From: Hyphomicrobiales bacterium
GTDB lineage: Bacteria; Pseudomonadota; Alphaproteobacteria; Rhizobiales; Rhizobiaceae
Assembly: GCA_900470155.1 (NCBI GenBank)
Contig: UBZT01000002.1
Coordinates: 202,897-266,896 of the forward strand
Direction of reading: 5' to 3'
Length of the DNA stretch: 64,000 nt
Shown here piece after piece: positions 53,621-61,768 of the stretch. Within the stretch, counting starts at the first letter, position 1. Every line of letters begins with the position of its first letter. The translations under genes were made by a program, and so were the position numbers. The notes under the pieces are model-generated. The model searched no databases. It worked only from the letters and a program-made list of their open reading frames with translations, and was not told the origin of the DNA.

Positions 53621-54760
53621 ATGACCGAAACCAAGCTGACACAAGCGAACCGGCACAAAACAGCCGTTTGCGCCCTTGCCTTGATCGTCTCGACGGCGCT
53701 GGGCGGCGGCGTCCATGCCGAAGAAGCATTCGATCTCGATGCCTTGATCGAGGCGGCGAAGAAGGAGCCACCGATTACCGTCTATGCCGTTACCGGCAAG
53801 ATCGTCGATACCGCCCAAGCCTTTACGGCAAAATACGGTGTGCAAGCCAGCGGCAAGAAGGTGAACGAGGCGACCCAGGTCGAATTGATGATCCGCGAAC
53901 ACCAGGCCGGCAATATCGTCGGCGACGTCAGCGTCGCGACCGACGTGGCGTCCGCCATGGGCGAACTGTTGCCGCAGGGCATCGTCACCAACTGGACCCC
54001 GACGGATATCGCAGGTGACATTCCCGAAAAGCTGCGTGATCCGCTAGTCGTCGTCTCGGATCCGCATGTCTGGACCTACAATACCGAGAAATACGACAAG
54101 TGCCCGGTCACCAATATCTGGCAGCTGACTGAACCGCAGTGGAAGGGCAAGCTTGCGATGCTCGACCTGTTTGACAAGCCGCTTTATGCCGATTGGTTTA
54201 ATCAGATCGAGACCCATCACGATGCGGAGGTCGCGAAGGCCTATGAAACGCTTTATGGCAAGCCGCTCGATACCACCAACCAGACGGCGACCGCAGCTTG
54301 GGTGAAGGCATTTGCCGAAAATGCACCTTTGCTGTCGGATTCCTCGACCGTTGCCGAAGCAGCCGGTGCGCCGGGCCAAGCCGATCCTTTCTTCGTCATC
54401 ACCTCGACGGCGAAATACCGTGACAACGAATCCAAGGGCCTGAAGCTCGGGCTCTGCGCGGGCGTTCAGCCTTTCACCGGCTTCCTTTATCCGGGGTTCG
54501 GCCTGATTGCCGGCCAGACCAAGAGCCCCAATGCCGCAAAGCTCTTCGTTCGCTACCTGATGACCGAAGAGGGCATCGCACCGCAGACTGCGGACGGCAA
54601 GATTTCGGGCAATTCCAAGATCGGCCTGCCTGCGGACGAACCGTCCGGCATTTCAAAACATCTCGAAGAACTGATGGCGTTCGATGCGTCTACCGCTGCC
54701 GAGGACCTCGACAAGCGTGAGAGCTGGCAGGATTTCTGGCGGGTTAACTACAAGAAGTGA
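53621..54760 (+). CDS. Periplasmic binding protein, tandem copy B (second system)
   Basis: 379 residues with signal peptide (cut near GVHAEEA). It shares AFDLDALIEAAKKEPPITVY, WTYNTEKYDKCPVTNIWQLT and SWQDFWRVNYKK with copies A and C. It is the most divergent of the three in the ligand region (YAVTGKIVDTAQAFTAKYG; TNWTPTDIAGDIPEK), hinting at a different ligand. It begins 23 bp after copy A and ends just before an intrinsic terminator. Confidence 0.86.
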   Translation: MTETKLTQANRHKTAVCALALIVSTALGGGVHAEEAFDLDALIEAAKKEPPITVYAVTGKIVDTAQAFTAKYGVQASGKKVNEATQVELMIREHQAGNIVGDVSVATDVASAMGELLPQGIVTNWTPTDIAGDIPEKLRDPLVVVSDPHVWTYNTEKYDKCPVTNIWQLTEPQWKGKLAMLDLFDKPLYADWFNQIETHHDAEVAKAYETLYGKPLDTTNQTATAAWVKAFAENAPLLSDSSTVAEAAGAPGQADPFFVITSTAKYRDNESKGLKLGLCAGVQPFTGFLYPGFGLIAGQTKSPNAAKLFVRYLMTEEGIAPQTADGKISGNSKIGLPADEPSGISKHLEELMAFDASTAAEDLDKRESWQDFWRVNYKK

Positions 54761-54765
54761 AGCCA

Positions 54766-54796
54766 GGGGCAGGTGGAGGCCTGCCCCGTTTTTTCC
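54766..54796 (+). terminator. Intrinsic terminator inside the binding-protein array
   Basis: GGGGCAGG / CCTGCCCC stem (8 bp, loop TGGAGG) followed by GTTTTTTCC, 5 bp after the copy B stop. A textbook rho-independent terminator between copies B and C, so copy C and the phosphatase genes after it are either expressed by read-through at lower level or from another promoter. Confidence 0.82.
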
Positions 54797-54811
54797 TTGG
54801 GAGGGGAAGTC

Positions 54812-55936
54812 ATGAACAGTGGAAAACATCTGGTGACGGCGCTGATGGTCGCCGGTCTTCTGGCCGGCGTATCGACCGGTTCCTTGCGGGCGGAAGAGGC
54901 CTTCGATCTCGACGCACTGGTTGCGGCGGCAAAGCAGGAAAAGCCGATCGACATCTATGACAGCACCGGCAAGATCGTTGAAATGGCCGAAAACTTCAGC
55001 GCGAAATACGGGCTGAAGGCAACGGGAATGAAAGTTTCGGCCAACAGTCAGCTCGAAATGATCATTCGCGAAAGCCAGTCGAACAATGTGCAGGGCGATG
55101 TCGTTCTGATCACCGACGCCCCGGCCGCCTTGGCTCAGCTTCTGCCGGAGGGATTCGTCGAGAATTATCTGCCCGGCGACATGGCCGCGAAGATCCCGGC
55201 CGAACTCCAAAATCCGCTGGCGATTTCGACCAATGCCAATGTCTGGGCCTATAATACCGAGGCCTATGACAAATGCCCTGTCAGCAACATCTGGGAGCTG
55301 ACCGAGCCGAAGTGGAAGGGCAAGGTCGCGCTGGTCGATCCGCTGACCAAGGGCAGCTACACCGACTGGTTCAACCAGCTCGAAACGCATGGCAATGACA
55401 AGGTCGCGGCCGCCTACAAGGCGTATTTCGGCAAGGATATCGAGACAGCGGAGAAAAGTGCCGCTGCCGCCTGGATCAAAGCGCTGGCGCAGAACGCGCC
55501 GCTGGCCACGGATGGTGACGATCCAATCTCTGAGGCGGTGGGCGTCGCAGGCCAGAAAGAACCCTTCTTCGGCCTGCTGAGTTCGGCCAAGTTCCGCGAC
55601 AATGAGGACAAGGGATACAAGCTCGGCATCTGCACCGATCTCAATCCCTGGGTCGGCTGGACCTATATCAAGCTGGGTCTGATCGCGTCGAAGACGCAGA
55701 GCCCGAATACGGCGAAGCTCTTCGTCCATTATATTCTGACGGAAGAGGGGATCGCGCCGCAGATGAAGGATGGCAAGGTACCAACCAATACCGACATCAA
55801 GATGCCGGAAGATGAACCATCGGGTCTTGCCAAGGTCTCCGACAGGCTTCTCGGTTACAACGCGGCAACCGGCCTTGACGATTTCGATCGACGTGAAGAG
55901 TGGCAGGATTTCTGGCGCGTCAACTATTCCAAGTAA
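54812..55936 (+). CDS. Periplasmic binding protein, tandem copy C (second system)
   Basis: 374 residues with signal peptide (cut near GSLRAEEA). Mature AFDLDALVAAAKQEKPIDIY, DSTGKIVEMAENFSAKYG, WAYNTEAYDKCPVSNIWELT, ending WQDFWRVNYSK. Closer to copy A than to B. Ribosome site GGGAGGGGAAGTC. It is followed by its own terminator. Confidence 0.86.
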   Translation: MNSGKHLVTALMVAGLLAGVSTGSLRAEEAFDLDALVAAAKQEKPIDIYDSTGKIVEMAENFSAKYGLKATGMKVSANSQLEMIIRESQSNNVQGDVVLITDAPAALAQLLPEGFVENYLPGDMAAKIPAELQNPLAISTNANVWAYNTEAYDKCPVSNIWELTEPKWKGKVALVDPLTKGSYTDWFNQLETHGNDKVAAAYKAYFGKDIETAEKSAAAAWIKALAQNAPLATDGDDPISEAVGVAGQKEPFFGLLSSAKFRDNEDKGYKLGICTDLNPWVGWTYIKLGLIASKTQSPNTAKLFVHYILTEEGIAPQMKDGKVPTNTDIKMPEDEPSGLAKVSDRLLGYNAATGLDDFDRREEWQDFWRVNYSK

Positions 55937-55942
55937 TACTTT

Positions 55943-55970
55943 CCGGCGCGGTTTCGGTCGCGCCGGTTTT
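55943..55970 (+). terminator. Intrinsic terminator after binding protein C
   Basis: Perfect 8-bp stem CCGGCGCG / CGCGCCGG with an 8-base loop followed by TTTT, 6 bp after the stop codon. The short T-tract suggests partial termination before the third phosphatase gene. Confidence 0.7.
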
Positions 55971-55994
55971 CATCGTTGAAAGGAAATCAGCCCC

Positions 55995-56906
55995 ATGCCG
56001 AACGAAAATGCCCTGACCAGTTCACATTCCGTGTCGGAGAACGCGCTCGGCCGCTCCCAACGGTTGATGGATCTGGCTAAATCCGCCGCACTAGCCGTTC
56101 GCGAGCCGCTGCTGGATGCCTTTCGCTCCGCCATGGCTGTGGACTACAAGGTGGACCTACATGATATCGTGACCGTCCATGACAAGCGTGCCGAGGCCAC
56201 CATCCGGGCGTTCATTCTCGAGCGTGAATCCAATTCGGCGATCATGGGTGAGGAGGGCGGCCAGATCGGTGCTGGCGACATCCAATGGTATGTCGACCCA
56301 ATCGACGGAACAGCTAACTTTGCCCGCGGCATTGCTTTCTGGTGCGTATCGATTGCGGCCGTCATCGACGGAGAGGTTGTTGCAGGCGCGATCTACGACC
56401 CCGTCGCGGACCTGATGTTTTCGGCGGATCTCGATGCGGCTTATCTCAACGGCAAGCCGATACGTTCACACGCAGTTTCGGATGAAGCAAGAGCGACCCT
56501 GATTACCGGATATCCGGTCTCGCGAGACTTTCGCCTCGATGGACGAGAGGCGGCACTTGCCAATATGGGAGTGCTGGTCGAGACCTTCTCGACTTTGCGC
56601 CGGCCCGGCAGTGCTGCGCTCAGCATCGCGCATGTGGCGGCTGGCTGGGCCGACGCGGCAGCGGGTTTCGGCGTCAATGCCTGGGACGTGGCGGCGGCCA
56701 TCCTGATCCTCAAGAAAGCCGGCGGGCGCTATGAAGCCCTGACATTGGGCAAGGTCCCTCCGGGCTCCCTGGATTTTCTCTGCCCCGGCTATATCGCCAC
56801 GGCTGAAGGTAGCCGTTATCCGACGCTTGAACGGGTTGCTCGTTCGATTTCGGAGGCGCGCATCGCCAAGGCGGCCTTGACGCAAACGACCGGGCGAACC
56901 GGATAA
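55995..56906 (+). CDS. Inositol-monophosphatase-family phosphatase 3
   Basis: 303 residues. Motifs GEEGGQ (85-90), WYVDPIDGTANF (98-109) and NAWDVAAA (228-235, Asp231). It has a 20-residue extra N-terminus and no signal peptide. It is separated from the binding-protein array by a terminator and followed by the second cysteine phosphatase, repeating the pairing seen at 43058-44557. Confidence 0.87.
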   Translation: MPNENALTSSHSVSENALGRSQRLMDLAKSAALAVREPLLDAFRSAMAVDYKVDLHDIVTVHDKRAEATIRAFILERESNSAIMGEEGGQIGAGDIQWYVDPIDGTANFARGIAFWCVSIAAVIDGEVVAGAIYDPVADLMFSADLDAAYLNGKPIRSHAVSDEARATLITGYPVSRDFRLDGREAALANMGVLVETFSTLRRPGSAALSIAHVAAGWADAAAGFGVNAWDVAAAILILKKAGGRYEALTLGKVPPGSLDFLCPGYIATAEGSRYPTLERVARSISEARIAKAALTQTTGRTG

Positions 56907-56950
56907 TCAAACCTCAAGACACATAGAACCCGGCATTCGCGAGGACACAT

Positions 56951-57580
56951 ATGCAGCACCAGGAACAGAAGACTCCGCAGGTTCTGGAAAACAGTGAGTT
57001 GCCCAAGCTCAGCCTGATCTATGAGCGTCACCCTGACTACGGGGTCGACCTGTTTATCTCGGGCAAGGAAGGTGCCAGCGACCTCGGCCTACTTCGCCGT
57101 CACGGCATCACCACCGTGGTCAACTGCGCCGTCAATCTCGATTTCAACTACGTCCGCCAGTCCCAGGTGGTCTCTGACCACGAGGGCAGCGTCTATGGCC
57201 CTGGTGAGGTCCGCTATTATAAGATCGGCTTGATAGATGGTGCCGGCAATCCCGAAACACAGATGGTCGCAGCGCATTATATCCTGCGCGCGGCGCTTGA
57301 GCAGATCCTGCCGAACAAGCCCTCTTATCCGCGCCGGGAGCGCGGAAACGTCCTGATCAATTGCCGCGGTGGCCGTTCTCGCTCGGTTGCGGTGGTTGCG
57401 CTGTTTCTGCATTTGACGCTGCCGGACGAGTTTCCAACGCTCGATGCAGCAATTGCTCATGTTCGCACCCATCGTGAATTGCCGGAGAACGAATGGTACA
57501 AGGCGCCGAAACCCGTGCTGGCCGATGCTGCGCGTCGCGCGTCAGGTTGGATCAAAGCGATCGAGACCGATCAGTCGTGA
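56951..57580 (+). CDS. Dual-specificity-type cysteine phosphatase 2
   Basis: 209 residues, clearly paralogous to the protein of 43958-44557 (shared GLLRRHGITTVVNCAVNLD and YYKIGLIDGAGNPET). CX5R loop NVLINCRGGRSRSVAVVAL with Cys138 and Arg144; Asn again replaces the usual His before Cys. Candidate general acid Asp97. Last gene of the second transporter cluster. Confidence 0.82.
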   Translation: MQHQEQKTPQVLENSELPKLSLIYERHPDYGVDLFISGKEGASDLGLLRRHGITTVVNCAVNLDFNYVRQSQVVSDHEGSVYGPGEVRYYKIGLIDGAGNPETQMVAAHYILRAALEQILPNKPSYPRRERGNVLINCRGGRSRSVAVVALFLHLTLPDEFPTLDAAIAHVRTHRELPENEWYKAPKPVLADAARRASGWIKAIETDQS

Positions 57581-57988
57581 TTGTTGCCACGGTTTAGGGG
57601 GAGGCGGAGAAGCATTGCTCCGATGGGAGTGACAGGGCGGGCCTCTTTGCATCTAAGCCATTTTTCCATTGCGCTGTTGTCCGGACAGGCAGCGAAATGG
57701 TGTTTGCAGAAAACTGATTGCAACGAGTTTGTTGGCTTAATCCGAAATGGAAAATGGGCCAAATTCTGCTGAAACTCAACATCCTAGTTTCTCGCCACGC
57801 AAACGATCGCGATAGCGTCCAATGCCTTATCAACAAGACCGGAAGAGCTATCGTGCCGGCAGGTGTTCACGAACGACCGTATCCCCAATTTCTTAGATGG
57901 CACCGCGAGAATACCTTCAAACAATGGCACGTCGCCGATTCTGATCCTTTCAGGGCGCCCTCTTTCCGACGGGCCTGACACCCCTTTA
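57581..57988. other. Intergenic region, no gene recognised
   Basis: About 400 bp between the second cysteine phosphatase and a fic fragment. Base composition is lower in GC than the flanks and short frames are incoherent, as expected for decayed accessory DNA. Confidence 0.35.
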
Positions 57989-58438
57989 TCAGGAAAGACC
58001 ATACCAGGCGCCGCGGCCGGCACCGTGCAGGACGAGGTGCCCTTGATCCACGAGTGCCTTGAGATGGTCCTTAATGGCGTGACGGCTTGCATCGGTGATC
58101 CGTGTAGCCTCCGCGACAGTGATCCGGCCGTGCTCGCGCGCCAACTCGAGCAATGTTACGGATAATTCCGGCATGTCGGCGAGGATTATTCGCTCGCGCT
58201 CCATTTTCTTCTCAAGCCGCGTCTTCTGCCGATGCAGGGCTCTCAAAAAGAACTCGATCCAGGGATTCCAGTCGGGCTCGGCACTGCGGATCGTTCCCTG
58301 CGTGCGCCGAAGCGAGATGTAGTAGCTCTCCTTGCTTTGCTCGATGATGCTTTCGAGCGAGCTGTAGGGGACGTAAGCGTAGCCGGGACTGGGGTTGCTA
58401 AGTCTTGACGCCTCTAAAAACTCGGATGAGATTGACAC
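57989..58438 (-). pseudogene. Fic family protein fragment (C-terminal part only)
   Basis: An open frame of 149 codons whose residues 17-149 resemble the end of standard Fic proteins: GYAYVPYSSLESIIEQSKE, YYISLRRTQGTI, FFLRALHRQKTRLEKKM, then a winged helix (ASRHAIKDHLKALVDQGHLV) and the end GAGRGAWYGLS. The catalytic HPFxDGNGR motif is absent, and the first 16 residues are unrelated sequence. It is therefore a remnant of a third fic gene rather than a working enzyme; the winged helix could still bind DNA. Confidence 0.7.
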
Positions 58439-58446
58439 GGAACAAC

Positions 58447-58472
58447 AGCGGGGTCGTAAGTTCGACCCCGCT
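58447..58472. terminator. Perfect 10-bp-stem hairpin
   Basis: AGCGGGGTCG / CGACCCCGCT around loop TAAGTT, located between the fic fragment and the LacI gene, both on the minus strand. No T-run on either strand, so terminator function is uncertain. Confidence 0.4.
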
Positions 58473-58535
58473 CAAGACCGGGCATCAAGCACGTTCCGGT
58501 ACACAAGGCCCGCCAGAGTGGTAAGAGTGGTAGGC

Positions 58536-59549
58536 TTACGCAAAGATGGGCGGGATCTCGATCAGCGTGCTGGTGTCATGGCTACCCCTCTCGACAACGT
58601 CAAAGGCAGCCGTGAGCATTCCCGGCACATCCTGACGCGCCATCTCGATATCGTGTCCGAGAAGTGCGACAAACGGATCCCAGTCGAAGCAGCCGATGAT
58701 GGGTGGTGCTACGTCGATCTGCGGCGCTGATTTGACCCAGCGCATGACACCTTCCAGCGAAATGGTGGAATTGACAAACATGCCGCGCGGCACGCTGCCT
58801 TCCGTCGCTGCCATGGCACTGAGCGCATGCCCGGCCTTCTCAGGCGCGTAGCCACAGGCGAGAATGTGGTGTTCTTCGATGGGAACGCCGAGATCTTTAT
58901 GCGCCATCCGAAAACCGCGGATACGCTCTGCTGTGTTGTGATCGGAGCCGCGCCCGCCAATGAAAAGGAGCGGCGACATGTTGCCCGTCTTGCGCTGATG
59001 GTTGAGGAGGGTACGCCTCGTCAGTTCGCGCGCGCCGGCGAAATTGTCGGAGATGATCGATGTGGCCTTGGTTCCCGGAAGATCGAGATTGAGGCTGTGC
59101 GCGCCGGCTGCATGGCAGATGTCGGTGATCCGGTCGGGGTCCGTGGCGCCCGTCGAGATCAACCATTCGACCTGATAGGACAGCATGGTGCGGGCCGCCT
59201 CCACCTCGAGATCTGGATCGCGCAGCGTGCAGGTGATGATCGGAAAGAGCCCGCGTTCGCGCGCCATGATTTCAAATGTCTCAACGATCGACCCGAAATA
59301 ACGATTGTCGTATTTCGGCACGATCATCCCAATGATTTTTGACTTGTCGCGGCGCAGTAGGCTCGCCTGCATGTTCACGGCATAGCCCTGTTCCTCGGCG
59401 ATACGAGTGATCTTTTCGGCGAGCTGGGTGCTGATCCGACGTTTCTTCCAGTTGCCGTTCAGCACGGCACTGACGGCGCTGGCGGACGTTCCGGCGAGCT
59501 CCGCCAGATCGTAGATCGTTGTCTTTTTCTGCGGACGTTGCTGATTCAC
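58536..59549 (-). CDS. LacI-family transcriptional regulator of the polyol operon
   Basis: 337 residues. HTH: TIYDLAELAGTSASAVSAVL, then NGNWKKRRIS, EQGYAVNMQASLLR hinge; effector domain IIGMIVPKYDNRYFGSIVE and the later FDWDPFVALLGHDIEMARQD. It has a longer insert after the recognition helix than usual (NWKKRR). Divergent from the sugar/polyol transporter operon starting at 59826, which it most likely represses through the 32-bp inverted repeat at 59607-59638. Confidence 0.9.
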   Translation of the reverse strand: MNQQRPQKKTTIYDLAELAGTSASAVSAVLNGNWKKRRISTQLAEKITRIAEEQGYAVNMQASLLRRDKSKIIGMIVPKYDNRYFGSIVETFEIMARERGLFPIITCTLRDPDLEVEAARTMLSYQVEWLISTGATDPDRITDICHAAGAHSLNLDLPGTKATSIISDNFAGARELTRRTLLNHQRKTGNMSPLLFIGGRGSDHNTAERIRGFRMAHKDLGVPIEEHHILACGYAPEKAGHALSAMAATEGSVPRGMFVNSTISLEGVMRWVKSAPQIDVAPPIIGCFDWDPFVALLGHDIEMARQDVPGMLTAAFDVVERGSHDTSTLIEIPPIFA

Positions 59550-59572
59550 GAAATCCTCCTGCTAAACCCAAC

Positions 59573-59602
59573 TTGACATTAAACGGGGAAGGTGGCAATT
59601 CT
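59573..59602 (+). promoter_or_regulatory. Promoter of the polyol transport operon
   Basis: TTGACA (59573-59578), 18-bp spacer, AATTCT (59597-59602). The -35 is perfect, the -10 is weak. The predicted start falls at the edge of the operator that follows. Confidence 0.5.
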
Positions 59603-59606
59603 TGCT

Positions 59607-59638
59607 TCATCGATTGAGCAAAGGTGCTCCATCGATGA
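59607..59638. promoter_or_regulatory. 32-bp inverted repeat, probable operator of the divergent LacI regulator
   Basis: Arms TCATCGATTGAGCA and TGCTCCATCGATGA around AAGG; one mismatch over 14 bp. It lies immediately downstream of the promoter. The geometry (14+4+14) is the same as that of the palindrome at 43005-43036 although the sequence differs. Confidence 0.65.
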
Positions 59639-59825
59639 TACAGGTTGGCTGTGGAGGGTCGACCGGGAGGCGTTCAGCCACTACCCATGTCTTGCGGCGC
59701 CGATCAGTTCGGCGACGGACGATCAACTGCGTCCTGAAGTCAGGCGACGCGGGATGGGGGTGGCAGGCGAAAAACCGGGGTAGTCTCTCGACGCAGGCTG
59801 TTCCATTCAAGGAGGAGAATGAGAC

Positions 59826-60872
59826 ATGAAAATTCGTTCCATGCTGCTGACAACCGTCGGTCTCGCCGCAATGGTTTCCGGTTCTGCTCTCGCGCAGGAA
59901 GGGGCGACCGTCGCTTTCCTGATGCCGGACCAGGCATCGACGCGCTATGAAGAGCACGACTATCCGGGCTTCAAGGCGGAGATGGAAAAGCTGTGCGCAT
60001 CCTGCACCGTCATCTATCAAAACGCCAATGGAGACGTCGCGCTTCAGCAACAGCAGTTCAACTCGGTAGTCGCCCAAGGCGCCAAGGTTATCGTCCTGGA
60101 TCCGGTCGACTCCGCTGCCGCTGCCGCGCTCGTTGAAATAGCCCAGTCCCAGGACGTCAAGGTCATCGCCTATGACCGTCCAATCCCGGACAAGGCCGCC
60201 GATTATTACGTGTCCTTCGACAACGAGGGCATCGGCCATGCGATCGCCAAGTCACTTGTCGATCATCTGAAGGCAAGTGGCGTAGCCGAAGGTGCAGGCG
60301 TCCTGCAGATCAATGGTTCTCCGACCGATGCGGCTGCCGGCCTCATCCGTGACGGCATCCATCGCGGCCTGAAGGATTCAGGCTACAAGACGCTCGCCGA
60401 ATTCGACACACCGGAATGGGCGCCGCCCAAGGCACAGGAATGGGCGGCCGGCCAGATCACCCGCTTTGGCGCGGACATCAAGGGCGTGGTTGCTGCCAAT
60501 GACGGCACCGGCGGTGGCGCAATCGCCGCGCTCAAGGCAGCGGGCGTGAACCCGGTTCCGCCAGTCACCGGCAACGACGCAACGATCGCGGCTCTCCAGC
60601 TCATTATCTCGGGCGACCAGTACAACACGATCTCCAAGCCATCGGAAATCGTGGCAGCCGCTGCGGCCAACGTTGCCGTCAAGCTGCTCAAGGGCGAGAC
60701 TGTCGAAGCCAAGACGACGCTCTACAACACGCCGTCCGAACTCTTCGTGCCGGCCGTTGTCACAGCCGAAAACATCAAGGCGGAAATCTTCGACAAGGGC
60801 ATCCAGAAGCCCGAAGATGTCTGCACCGGTGAATATGCCGAGGGTTGCAAGAAGCTCGGTATTACCCAGTAA
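59826..60872 (+). CDS. Sugar/polyol-binding periplasmic protein (XylF-like)
   Basis: 348 residues with signal peptide (cut at SALAQEG). Periplasmic-binding-protein fold of the xylose/ribose group: VAFLMPDQASTRYEEHDYPG, QQQQFNSVVAQGAKVIVLDP, KVIAYDRPIPDKAADYYVSF and VAANDGTGGGAIAALKAAG. C-terminal pair of Cys (CTGEYAEGC). Strong ribosome site AAGGAGGAGAATGAGAC. First gene of an operon with an ATPase, permease, ribitol-type dehydrogenase and FGGY kinase, so a pentitol is the likely ligand. Confidence 0.9.
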   Translation: MKIRSMLLTTVGLAAMVSGSALAQEGATVAFLMPDQASTRYEEHDYPGFKAEMEKLCASCTVIYQNANGDVALQQQQFNSVVAQGAKVIVLDPVDSAAAAALVEIAQSQDVKVIAYDRPIPDKAADYYVSFDNEGIGHAIAKSLVDHLKASGVAEGAGVLQINGSPTDAAAGLIRDGIHRGLKDSGYKTLAEFDTPEWAPPKAQEWAAGQITRFGADIKGVVAANDGTGGGAIAALKAAGVNPVPPVTGNDATIAALQLIISGDQYNTISKPSEIVAAAAANVAVKLLKGETVEAKTTLYNTPSELFVPAVVTAENIKAEIFDKGIQKPEDVCTGEYAEGCKKLGITQ

Positions 60873-60946
60873 TAACCTCCCAAGGTGCTCGGTCGGGGCT
60901 TGCTCCGGCCGGGTGTATCCCTTGTCCCAATGAAGAGCGCCTCGTC

Positions 60947-61768
60947 ATGCAACGAAACGACATCGGTCTGCCGCCCAAGGGCACGACCATCTTGAAGCTG
61001 AGCAATGTCTCGAAGAACTTCGGTGCGGTATCCGCCCTGACGGACATCGATCTGGAAGTGAAGGCTGGCGAAGTGGTCGCTCTCGTCGGCGACAATGGTG
61101 CTGGCAAATCGACGCTGATCAAGGTCCTTGCCGGTGTTCACCAGCCGAGCGCCGGCCGGATCGAATATTGCGGCCAGGAGGTTTCGCTCGACAGCCCGAG
61201 CCGCGCGCTCGAACTTGGCATTGCGACGGTCTTTCAGGATCTGGCGCTCTGCGAAAACCTCGATGTCGTCGCCAATCTCTTTCTGGGTCATGAGATGTCG
61301 CCCTGGAACCTCGACGAAGTGTCGATGGAAGTGCGCGCCTGGACGCTGATGCGCGAGCTAGCTGCCCGCATCCCCTCGGTCCGGGAACCGGTCGCCTCGC
61401 TTTCCGGAGGTCAGCGGCAGACGGTCGCGATCGCGCGTTCCCTGCTGCTGGATCCCAAGATCATCATGCTTGACGAGCCGACGGCAGCGCTCGGCGTCGC
61501 CCAGACGGCAGAAGTCCTGAACCTCATCGAGCGGGTGCGCGAACGCGGCCTCGGCGTGATCATCATCAGCCACAACATGGAAGACGTGCGGGCGGTTGCC
61601 GACCGCATCGTGGTTTTACGCCTCGGTCGCAACAATGGCGTCTTTACTCCCGACGCCTCCAACCACGAACTGGTGGCCTCAATCACCGGTGCCACGGAAA
61701 ACTCTGTCTCGCGCCGTGCCGGCCGCAAGGCCGTCGAGCATGCCGAAATCGGTGGGAGCCCCGCATGA
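60947..61768 (+). CDS. Sugar/polyol ABC transporter ATPase, single domain
   Basis: 273 residues. Walker A GDNGAGKST, Q-loop VFQDLALCENLD, signature LSGGQRQ, Walker B IIMLDEPTAALG, H-loop IISHNMEDVRAVADRIVVLR. Only one nucleotide-binding domain, as in FrcA-type proteins, not the two-domain form of RbsA/XylG. Start at the ATG at 60947. Overlaps the permease start (ATGA). Confidence 0.91.
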   Translation: MQRNDIGLPPKGTTILKLSNVSKNFGAVSALTDIDLEVKAGEVVALVGDNGAGKSTLIKVLAGVHQPSAGRIEYCGQEVSLDSPSRALELGIATVFQDLALCENLDVVANLFLGHEMSPWNLDEVSMEVRAWTLMRELAARIPSVREPVASLSGGQRQTVAIARSLLLDPKIIMLDEPTAALGVAQTAEVLNLIERVRERGLGVIIISHNMEDVRAVADRIVVLRLGRNNGVFTPDASNHELVASITGATENSVSRRAGRKAVEHAEIGGSPA

